26,234 bases of DNA from Bacteroidales bacterium (GTDB lineage Bacteria > Bacteroidota > Bacteroidia > Bacteroidales > UBA1556), in the NCBI GenBank assembly GCA_029939445.1, contig JAOZSY010000003.1, positions 9,645-35,878 of the forward strand, written 5' to 3'. The notes under the pieces were generated by a model that was not told where the DNA came from, searched no databases, and worked only from the letters and a program-made list of their open reading frames with translations. Made by a program: the position numbers and the translations under genes. This document shows, piece after piece, positions 1 to 6,122 of this stretch (position 1 is the first letter of the stretch; each line of letters opens with the position of its first letter).

Positions 1-62
1 TGTTTATTCGAACTATTATGTATAGTTAGATTACGAATAGTTTATTCCAAAATAATAAGACC

Positions 63-842
63 ATGAGATTAATAGAAGTAAATAAGAAGAATTATATGTT
101 TGAGATAATAATTAGAAATGAGAAGCAACGTAATGCTTTATCTACTGAATTATTAAATCAATTTGTTAAGAGTATTGATGAAGTTATTGAATCGGATTCC
201 AGAGTTTTAATAATTAGAGCACTTAAGGGCTCAAAGGTCTGGTCTTCAGGATTCAATATTGAGGAGCTGCCTGAGCCAGGCATCGATCCCGTACCCTATA
301 ATCATCCTTTAGAAATACTAATTAGAGCATTGGAGAAAGTGAAAATCCCTATTATTGCTTTAATGGAAGGTAGTGTGTGGGGTGGTGCTTGCGATTTGGC
401 TTTTAGCTGCGATATTCTTGTGGGAACTGAGCAAACTACTTTTGCCATAACTCCTGCAAAAATAGGAGTGCCTTATAACTCTTTGGGAATCAAACGTGTA
501 TTAACCCGTGTGAGCCCAAATATTGCTAAGGAACTATTCTTTACTGCAAAACCTATTGCAGCACAAAGAGCATATTCGTTAGGTATATTAAACCACATTA
601 TTGATAAAGATAAAATTGAAGAGTTTACTTATGATTTGGCTAATACAATAGTAAATAATTCACCATTAAGTATTTCGGTAATTAAAAAACAAATTGATAG
701 TATTGCTAGGTCAAAACCAATAGATGTGGAAACTATTTCTATTATTGACGAACTTCGTCAGGAAGCATATAATAGTGAAGATTATCTTGAAGGCAAACGT
801 GCTTTTATGGAAAAAAGAAAGCCTGTTTTTAAAGGTGCTTAA
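63..842 (+). CDS. scpB: Methylmalonyl-CoA decarboxylase-like enoyl-CoA hydratase/isomerase (crotonase family)
   Basis: A 259-aa crotonase-fold protein, the usual length. It matches the E. coli ScpB pattern recalled from memory: GSKVWSSG at about residues 56-63, the SVWGGA oxyanion-hole segment at 104-109, GVPYN at 135-139 with the Tyr (138) expected in methylmalonyl-CoA decarboxylase, and the C-terminal YNSEDYLEG...F.EKRKP block. The family reaction is decarboxylation of methylmalonyl-CoA to propionyl-CoA in the cytosol. One oddity: in the SAGHDIHEL segment of E. coli ScpB, a His thought to lie in the active site is Phe64 here (SSGFNIEEL), so substrate or chemistry may differ. No methylmalonyl-CoA mutase or CoA transferase is nearby, so context does not confirm the pathway. 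The ATG at 63 is the only sensible start. No Shine-Dalgarno site and no good -7 box is seen in the 62 bases upstream. A general enoyl-CoA hydratase remains possible. Confidence 0.8.
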   Translation: MRLIEVNKKNYMFEIIIRNEKQRNALSTELLNQFVKSIDEVIESDSRVLIIRALKGSKVWSSGFNIEELPEPGIDPVPYNHPLEILIRALEKVKIPIIALMEGSVWGGACDLAFSCDILVGTEQTTFAITPAKIGVPYNSLGIKRVLTRVSPNIAKELFFTAKPIAAQRAYSLGILNHIIDKDKIEEFTYDLANTIVNNSPLSISVIKKQIDSIARSKPIDVETISIIDELRQEAYNSEDYLEGKRAFMEKRKPVFKGA

Positions 843-847
843 GTGGT

Positions 848-930
848 AGTATTCATTAATCAAGTAATCGTTAATCAAGTAATCGTTAATCAAGTAATCG
901 TTAATCAAGTAATCGTTAATCAAGTAATCA
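848..930. repeat. Left array of 15-bp tandem repeats
   Basis: Five head-to-tail copies of the 15-bp unit TTAATCAAGTAATCG start at 856, 871, 886, 901 and 916; the last ends in A instead of G. The array begins six bases after the scpB stop with the lead-in AGTATTCA. Bases 848-893 recur exactly at 1429-1474 in the right array. The copies abut with no spacers. The last unit runs into the coding frame of the four-helix-bundle gene, so the array may have replaced its normal start region. Confidence 0.95.
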
Positions 931-940
931 AATAATTAAT

Positions 941-1306
941 ATTAAGAATAGTAAAGAATTAGAAACACGATTAATTAGTTTTGCAGTTGATATCATTAAC
1001 TTTGTAAAAAGCAATGAAAATAGTTATGCAGGAAAGCATTTATCAGGACAAATTATCAGAAGTTCAACATCCGTTCCATTGAATTATGGTGAAGCTCAAA
1101 GTGCTGAATCAAGAAAAGACTTTATTCATAAAATGCAGATTTCATTGAAAGAATTACGAGAAACCTATGTGAATTTAAAAATTATTGAAAAGGCAAAGCT
1201 TAATAATAGGACAGATATAATTAGAGTTTTAATATCTGAAAATAATGAATTGATTTCAATTTTTGTTAAAAGTGTTGAAACGTCAAAAAAACGCTTGCAA
1301 GAATAA
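941..1306 (+). CDS. Four-helix-bundle protein (S23 / 23S rRNA IVS-protein family), no ATG start
   Basis: The reading frame is open from 920 (after a TAA at 917-919) to the TAA at 1304-1306. It encodes a full four-helix-bundle protein of the TIGR02436/PF05635 type, related to proteins encoded in 23S rRNA intervening sequences and to the Avd accessory protein of diversity-generating retroelements. Family blocks visible: ELETRLISFAVDII, YAGKHLSGQIIRSSTS, LNYGEAQSAESRKDFIHKM, SLKELRET and the C-terminal ENNELISIFVKSVETSKK. No ATG occurs in frame upstream of this core. The first family-like position is an ATT at 941, giving 121 aa, a normal length. A TTG at 1079 would remove the first helix. So either a rare start (ATT, or ATA at 932) is used or the start was lost and this is a young pseudogene. 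Function is unknown; relatives form pentamers and may bind nucleic acid. The gene sits between 15-bp repeat arrays. Confidence 0.75.
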   Translation: MKNSKELETRLISFAVDIINFVKSNENSYAGKHLSGQIIRSSTSVPLNYGEAQSAESRKDFIHKMQISLKELRETYVNLKIIEKAKLNNRTDIIRVLISENNELISIFVKSVETSKKRLQE

Positions 1307-1383
1307 TGTAATATTTTCATTAACGATTTAGGATTAACGATTTCAGATTTCAGATTTATAATAATACTCCAAATCTCCAATCA

Positions 1384-1481
1384 TTAATCAAATAATCGTT
1401 AATCAAATAATCGTTAATCAAATAATCAAGTATTCATTAATCAAGTAATCGTTAATCAAGTAATCGTTAATCAAATAATCT
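1384..1481. repeat. Right array of 15-bp tandem repeats
   Basis: Six units in two groups. Three copies of the variant TTAATCAAATAATCG start at 1384, 1399 and 1414. After an 8-base link (1429-1436) come three more units at 1437, 1452 and 1467, the first two being the left-array form TTAATCAAGTAATCG. Bases 1429-1474 repeat 848-893 exactly (46 bp). Just before the array, GATTAACGATT (1332-1342) is the reverse complement of AATCGTTAATC within the array, and CAGATTT is doubled at about 1344-1357. The array ends 12 bases before the stop of the convergent membrane-protein gene. Confidence 0.95.
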
Positions 1482-1493
1482 ACAATTATTTGT

Positions 1494-2138
1494 CTAATTA
1501 ATATAATAATATACTGATATAAAGTGCAATGCGCTTCCTAGCAATACAAATACATGAAAAATAGCATGATTATAAGCTAATTTACCATCGAGCATATATA
1601 ACACTGCACCAACGGTATAAGCTATTCCGCCGCTGAAAAGAAGAATGGTTCCTGTCATTCCTAGATGGTTTATAAAATTAGAAAAAGCAAATATTGCTAT
1701 CCACCCCATAATTACATATGATATAGCAGCTAATTTGCCATATTTACCAAAGAAAAATATTTTAATAACAATACCTACTGCAGCAAAAGCCCACACGATG
1801 CCAAATATCCACCAACCTAATTTAGTAGGAAGTGCAAGTAAAGTGAAAGGTGTATACGATCCTGCAATTAGAAGATAAATGGAAATATGATCCCAAACGT
1901 TTAATAGGTTTCTCCATTTTGGATTTGTTGCTGAATGGTAAAATGTAGAAGCAAAATATAGGATAACAAGACTTGAACCATAGACTACAAAGCTGATCAT
2001 AGCCTTTGTTGTATTCATTTCTATCCCTTTCTGGATTAATAGTATTAATGCAATAATTGATAATGCTGCACCAATTCCATGAGAAATGATATTTAATTTT
2101 TCTTCCTTGTCTCTATAAGTATTTAATGCTTCTGCCAT
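1494..2138 (-). CDS. Hemolysin III / PAQR-family seven-helix membrane protein
   Basis: A 214-aa integral inner-membrane protein with about seven hydrophobic segments. It carries the PAQR/HlyIII pattern: NIISHGIGA (His20), STFYHS (His68), WDHISIYLLIAGSYTPF (residues 82-98) and a C-terminal HAIFHVFVLLGSALHF with His191, His195 and His205. His68, His191 and His195 match the usual zinc ligands of the superfamily. Homologues include Bacillus cereus hemolysin III and E. coli YqfA/TrhA; a hemolytic role is not established for most, and links to membrane homeostasis or hydrolase activity are proposed. Length is normal. The gene diverges from mtnA, and a -7 match with a -33 TTTG lies in the shared gap. 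It converges on the repeat-flanked four-helix gene. The ATG at 2138 is the clear start. Confidence 0.9.
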   Translation of the reverse strand: MAEALNTYRDKEEKLNIISHGIGAALSIIALILLIQKGIEMNTTKAMISFVVYGSSLVILYFASTFYHSATNPKWRNLLNVWDHISIYLLIAGSYTPFTLLALPTKLGWWIFGIVWAFAAVGIVIKIFFFGKYGKLAAISYVIMGWIAIFAFSNFINHLGMTGTILLFSGGIAYTVGAVLYMLDGKLAYNHAIFHVFVLLGSALHFISVYYYIN

Positions 2139-2185
2139 TTCTTTTTGGATAATATTTTTTTAAAATAATAAGATTATTATAAGCA

Positions 2186-2219
2186 CAAAATTAGATAAAC
2201 TTGTTTAATTTAGCACAAA
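2186..2219 (-). promoter_or_regulatory. Promoter of the hemolysin III gene, with a 10-bp direct repeat
   Basis: Read on the minus strand, TAATTTTG (2193 to 2186) matches the Bacteroidota -7 box TAnnTTTG. A TTTG (2219 to 2216) lies 22 bases upstream as a -33 element. The box ends 47 bases before the ATG. Both elements fall in copies of a 10-bp direct repeat, AGCACAAAAT, at 2182-2191 and 2212-2221, exactly 30 bp apart. Confidence 0.5.
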
Positions 2220-2230
2220 ATATAAATCAT

Positions 2231-3295
2231 ATGCAAGTAGACAACAAAGATTATAGAACAATATGGTATAATGCTGATACTAAAAATATTGAAGTTATTG
2301 ACCAAAGGGTTTTGCCATTCAAATTTGAAATAGTAGAGGTGAAATCTGCTACAGAAATGTCTAAAATTATTCTAGAAATGTATGTGCGTGGTGCGGGACT
2401 TATTGGTGCCGCCGCCGCTTGGGGTATATATTTAGCAGCAAAGGAGAATAGCGATATTTCTTTTATTGAGAAATCGGCAAAAGAATTATCAGAAACTAGA
2501 CCAACAGCAGTAAACTTACAGGCAGCAATAGATGTAATGATACCAGAGTTACGAATTGCCGCTAAGGAAGATCGCCTTGAATTGGCAAAAAACTTGGCAC
2601 AGCAAATTAGTGATAATGATGCTAACTCGTGTAAGAGAATAGGGGAGTTGGGCTATAATTATATTGAGAATAAAATTGCTAAAGGTAAGAAGAGAAGAAT
2701 TAATATTCTAACACATTGCAATGCAGGATGGTTAGCTTTTGTTGACTATGGCTCTGCATTAGCACCTATTTACGAAGCATATAATAATGGAATGGATATT
2801 CATGTATATGTGGACGAAACTCGACCTAGAAATCAAGGGGCTAGACTTACCGCTTGGGAACTTGGTAAACATGGGATTCCACATACACTAATTGCCGATA
2901 ATGTTGGTGGACATCTTATGCAGCATGGTATGGTAGATATGGTAATAGTTGGCGCTGATAGGGTTGCAAATAATGGAGATGTGGCTAATAAGATTGGAAC
3001 ATATCTTAAAGCATTGGCTGCTTATGACAATAATGTGCCTTTTGTAGTTGCTTTTCCTACTACTACTTTCGATGCTAATATTAAGAATGGGGTTAAGGAT
3101 ATTCCCATCGAAATGCGTGATGGTGACGAGGTGTTATATATGAATGGTATTTCAGAAAAAGAAGAAGAGAGCTTCCGTATTGCTCCAGAATTTACTCAGG
3201 CTGTAAATTATGGCTTTGATGTAACTCCATCTCGATTGATAAGTGCTTATTTTACCGAAAAAGGAATTTTTGAGTCAGTTGAAGGGTTGTTGTAG
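2231..3295 (+). CDS. mtnA: S-methyl-5-thioribose-1-phosphate isomerase
   Basis: The gene encodes 354 aa from the ATG at 2231. An in-frame TTG at 2201 would add ten residues with no family counterpart, so ATG is preferred; B. subtilis MtnA is 353 aa. It converts methylthioribose 1-phosphate to methylthioribulose 1-phosphate in methionine salvage or the related DHAP shunt, in the cytosol. Family landmarks: VRGAGLIGAAAAWG, TRPTAVNL, HCNAG with catalytic Cys163, ETRPRNQGARLTAWEL, VIVGADR with catalytic Asp243, NKIGTY, IPIEMRDGDEV and a C-terminal TPSRLISAYFTEKGI. Both catalytic residues are offset by three from B. subtilis Cys160/Asp240. No other salvage gene is in the window. A paralogous ribose-1,5-bisphosphate or eIF2B-like isomerase is less likely given these motifs. 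Confidence 0.93.
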   Translation: MQVDNKDYRTIWYNADTKNIEVIDQRVLPFKFEIVEVKSATEMSKIILEMYVRGAGLIGAAAAWGIYLAAKENSDISFIEKSAKELSETRPTAVNLQAAIDVMIPELRIAAKEDRLELAKNLAQQISDNDANSCKRIGELGYNYIENKIAKGKKRRINILTHCNAGWLAFVDYGSALAPIYEAYNNGMDIHVYVDETRPRNQGARLTAWELGKHGIPHTLIADNVGGHLMQHGMVDMVIVGADRVANNGDVANKIGTYLKALAAYDNNVPFVVAFPTTTFDANIKNGVKDIPIEMRDGDEVLYMNGISEKEEESFRIAPEFTQAVNYGFDVTPSRLISAYFTEKGIFESVEGLL

Positions 3296-3403
3296 CGATA
3301 GAGGAGAAGATATATTAAGAGTATGAGGATTTATTGTGAAATTACTTTCCCTTTAATATTTTAAAAATTTAATACTCATTTTGCCTATATTGCAATTCTA
3401 AAC

Positions 3404-3422
3404 TTGATTAAAACTTAATCAA
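3404..3422. promoter_or_regulatory. Palindrome just upstream of dinB, possible operator
   Basis: A perfect 8-bp inverted repeat, TTGATTAA-N3-TTAATCAA, ends 14 bases before the dinB ATG. Its position over the likely leader suits an operator or a start-region hairpin. It does not resemble a LexA box known to me. An A+T-rich palindrome of this size may also arise by chance. Confidence 0.3.
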
Positions 3423-3436
3423 AACTGAGCATACCG

Positions 3437-4576
3437 ATGGATCGTACAATAGTACATTTGGATTTGGATACTTTTTTTGTATCGGTGGAGCGTTTGCTGA
3501 ATAGTAGACTTGCTTCTAAGCCTCTGATTATTGGTGGTACTGGTGATAGAGGTGTTGTGTCGAGTTGTAGTTATGAAGCTCGAACTTATGGAGTGCACGC
3601 AGGTATGCCTATGCGTATGGCTCGTCAGCTTTGTGGTGATGCGGTTTATATTCGTGGCGATATGGATCAATATACCAAATACTCACGCTTGGTAACGGAT
3701 ATTATTGCCGATTCGGCTCCGGTTTATGAAAAAGCTTCCATAGATGAACATTACCTAGATATTACTGGTATGGATAAGTTCTTTGGAAGTATGAAGTGGT
3801 CGCATGAATTGCGGCAGAAAGTAATTAGAGAAAGTGGACTTCCTATCTCTTTTGGAATGTCGGTGAATAAAACTGTTGCTAAAATAGCCACTGGAGAAGC
3901 AAAGCCTGCGGGGGAGTTATATGTTGAAAATGCTAATATTCATAATTTTTTGGATCCATTAAGTATTAGTAAAATACCGATGCTTGGAAAAGTGGCCTCA
4001 CAAAAACTCCAGCGTATGGGTGTTGATAAAATACTCACCTTACGACAAATGCCCGTTGAAATGTTGCAGAATGTGATGGGTAAGAATGGTGTTTCGCTTT
4101 GGAAAAAAGCTAATGGGCTCGACTCTACTCCTGTATATCAATATTCGGAGCGCAAAAGTATAAGCGCTGAGCAAACATTCCAGCAGGACTCAATAAATAT
4201 AAAGCAACTCAATGAACTTATTATTGCTATGGCAGAAAAGCTAGCCTATTCACTACGCAAGAAGAGAAAGCTTTGCTCAGTAGTAACAGTAAAAATACGC
4301 TACTCTAATTTCGATACTTATACAATGCAAAAGCGAATTTCTTATACCTCTTTTGATCATGTGATAATGGAAGTAGCAAAGGAGCTATTTGTAAAATTAT
4401 ATACTCGCCGTATGCTAGTGCGTTTGATAGGAGTGAAGCTCTCGGGCTTGGTAGAAGGTGTGCAACAACTCGATCTTTTTGATAATAACGAAGAGCTGAT
4501 AAACTTATATAAAGCTATGGACGATATTCGTAATAGGTTTGGTAGCACAGCAGTAAGGCGCGGAATTGCTTATTGA
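3437..4576 (+). CDS. dinB: DNA polymerase IV (Y-family translesion polymerase)
   Basis: 379 aa. The polymerase bypasses template lesions and extends mismatched ends, acting with the sliding clamp. Palm motifs: HLDLDTFFVSVE with metal ligands Asp9 and, later, the SIDE motif Asp103-Glu104 (the same numbers as in E. coli DinB); Phe14 is the likely steric gate. YEARTYGVHAGMPMRMA (residues 46-62) is the finger segment. Helix-hairpin-helix thumb: SKIPMLGKVASQKLQRMGV. The little-finger domain follows. A textbook clamp-binding peptide, QLDLF, lies at 344-348, some 31 residues before the end rather than at the tip; the tail DDIRNRFGSTAVRR follows. SIDEHYLD has His where many homologues have Ala or Phe. 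No imuA/imuB or lexA gene is adjacent. The start is the ATG at 3437, with a palindrome just upstream. The gene converges on the diesterase operon with a 29-base gap. Confidence 0.94.
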   Translation: MDRTIVHLDLDTFFVSVERLLNSRLASKPLIIGGTGDRGVVSSCSYEARTYGVHAGMPMRMARQLCGDAVYIRGDMDQYTKYSRLVTDIIADSAPVYEKASIDEHYLDITGMDKFFGSMKWSHELRQKVIRESGLPISFGMSVNKTVAKIATGEAKPAGELYVENANIHNFLDPLSISKIPMLGKVASQKLQRMGVDKILTLRQMPVEMLQNVMGKNGVSLWKKANGLDSTPVYQYSERKSISAEQTFQQDSINIKQLNELIIAMAEKLAYSLRKKRKLCSVVTVKIRYSNFDTYTMQKRISYTSFDHVIMEVAKELFVKLYTRRMLVRLIGVKLSGLVEGVQQLDLFDNNEELINLYKAMDDIRNRFGSTAVRRGIAY

Positions 4577-4605
4577 GTTGTATTTGGTTTTGAAACTTTT
4601 ATATC

Positions 4606-5448
4606 TTAGAAAATAACGTCCGATTGAATAAAATCAGCACCTAAATCAAGAGCTTTTTGCTTTTCTTTATTATTACGAATAGTCCAAATCTGAATAGTTA
4701 AACCTTTATTGTGAAGCTTTTCTATATTTGCTTTATTAAGACTAGTATCCTTAATACTAAAAGACAAGCCATCATAGTTGCAATCAATGGCTTCTTGAAG
4801 TTTTTTGTTGAAATTTCTATAAGCCAAGAAATAACATTTTAAAGTATCGTAATTGTCTGTAATATGATCTAAAACTTCTTTGTAATCAGTCTCTATCATA
4901 ACTGAATTTTCAAGCTTATATCTTTTAGTTAACCTAATAATTTCGTCAGCAATGTTTTGCTGATACTCATTAGATATATTTCTTCCTCCAAGGCAAGTTG
5001 CATTAAAATAGCCTTTTACATCAAGAGATATATATTTATCTTTATTCAGTAAACTGTGATATACAAATACATCTTCTAAAGTGCAAAGCTGTTTCCATTT
5101 TGGAAGGTCTTTGTTTAGAGTTATTATTTCTTCGTCGGTAGAATTAAGAATGCATTTTTGAGTGTCATTATTATATAAATCAGAATTATGATAAAGCCAT
5201 ATTGTACCAGATTTACTCATTTGTATATCTATCTCTATACCATCAAAATTATCAAACCCATACTTTGCAGCAGCAATAGTATTTTCAATAATAGTATCCT
5301 TGCCAATAATCTGCATTATAGTGCCAGAACCCCTATGAGCAAGTATCTTTGGGTCTTTATTGGAAATATTAGTGATGAGATTATTTTTACAAGCAAATAG
5401 GCTTGAAATAATAATCATTAATAGTAAAAGAAAGGATTTAGTCTTCAT
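4606..5448 (-). CDS. Glycerophosphodiester phosphodiesterase lipoprotein
   Basis: 280 aa. The N-terminus is a lipoprotein signal: a Lys pair, a hydrophobic stretch and the lipobox LFAC with Cys20, so the mature protein should be anchored to the periplasmic face or the cell surface. GDPD (TIM-barrel) residues follow: ILAHRGSG with His38-Arg39, ENT (Glu55), GIEIDIQ with Glu72 and Asp74 as metal ligands, and LYHNSDL with the second catalytic His87. The C-terminus has the family strand IQIWTIRNN and GADFIQSD. Known members hydrolyse glycerophosphodiesters to glycerol 3-phosphate and an alcohol; the actual substrate is not shown by sequence. It is last in the operon M16 peptidase > O-methyltransferase > GDPD, five bases after the methyltransferase stop, and converges with dinB. 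Confidence 0.88.
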   Translation of the reverse strand: MKTKSFLLLLMIIISSLFACKNNLITNISNKDPKILAHRGSGTIMQIIGKDTIIENTIAAAKYGFDNFDGIEIDIQMSKSGTIWLYHNSDLYNNDTQKCILNSTDEEIITLNKDLPKWKQLCTLEDVFVYHSLLNKDKYISLDVKGYFNATCLGGRNISNEYQQNIADEIIRLTKRYKLENSVMIETDYKEVLDHITDNYDTLKCYFLAYRNFNKKLQEAIDCNYDGLSFSIKDTSLNKANIEKLHNKGLTIQIWTIRNNKEKQKALDLGADFIQSDVIF

Positions 5449-5453
5449 TATTC

Positions 5454-6095
5454 TTATTTTTTATGTATCATCATCACACCATCTCTAAGTGGAAGTAGCA
5501 TATTATCTACTCTTGAATCATTGGTTATTTTATTGTTAAACTCATGAATAGCAATAGTCTCTTTATCTTTATTATTATTTAAATCAAGTACTTTTCCACT
5601 CCAAAGAACATTATCCACAAGAATCCATGCTCCTGAGGGTAATTTATCAATAATGATGTCGTAATAATTTGAGTAGTTATGTTTATCGGCATCCATAAAA
5701 ACTAAATCGAAGTTTATGTCTAATGTTGGTATTATATCCAAAGCATTACCGATATGCATATCAATTTTATGATCAAGCATGGCAAGTTTGAAATACTTAT
5801 TTGCCATTGATTCTAGTTCTGCATTTATATCAATGGTATGCAGAATTCCGTTGTCGGGCATTGCGGAGGCCATGCAAATGGCAGAATATCCAGTATAAGT
5901 TCCAATTTCAAGTATATTTTTTGCATTACTCATTTTTACTACCAGCTCAAGAAATTTTCCCTGCAATTCTCCCGAAAGCATCCTAGGGCGCAGTACTTTT
6001 AGCTGAGTTTCTCTTTCAAGCTTTTTCAATAACGGATTAATATCCTTGCTGTTATTAATGCAGTAGTTTTCTATCTCATTACTTATGAAATTCAT
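5454..6095 (-). CDS. SAM-dependent O-methyltransferase (COG4122 / caffeoyl-CoA OMT-like)
   Basis: A 213-aa cytosolic methyltransferase of family 3. The early LRPRMLSGELQGKFLELV segment (residues 35-52) is typical of bacterial catechol/caffeoyl-CoA-type enzymes. The SAM-binding loop is ILEIGTYTGYS (61-71), the acidic ribose-binding position is in HTIDIN (Asp89), and the divalent-metal site is built from MDADKHNY (Asp135, Asp137) and LVDN (Asp161, Asn162). These enzymes methylate catechol-like hydroxyls using Mg2+; the substrate here is unknown. It is the middle gene of a tight three-gene operon: 27 bases after the M16 peptidase stop and 5 bases before the diesterase start. Length and motifs are normal. 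Confidence 0.9.
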   Translation of the reverse strand: MNFISNEIENYCINNSKDINPLLKKLERETQLKVLRPRMLSGELQGKFLELVVKMSNAKNILEIGTYTGYSAICMASAMPDNGILHTIDINAELESMANKYFKLAMLDHKIDMHIGNALDIIPTLDINFDLVFMDADKHNYSNYYDIIIDKLPSGAWILVDNVLWSGKVLDLNNNKDKETIAIHEFNNKITNDSRVDNMLLPLRDGVMMIHKK

Positions 6096-6122
6096 TATAT
6101 TTAATATTTTATAGTATAATCC

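Noticed and set aside
711..923. Minus-strand ORF with repeated INDYL pentapeptide
   Set aside because: It is only the translation of the 15-bp repeats (a multiple of three) running into the antisense of scpB; no independent start or family support.
976..1004. TAGTTTTG (976-983) and TAACTTTG (997-1004) as promoters
   Set aside because: Both lie inside the conserved four-helix-bundle coding region; chance matches of a short motif are expected at this composition.
848..1481. Repeats as a CRISPR array
   Set aside because: Units are 15 bp and abut without spacers; no cas genes.
2201..2230. TTG at 2201 as the mtnA start
   Set aside because: Adds ten residues beyond the family N-terminus, while ATG at 2231 gives the normal length and catalytic numbering.
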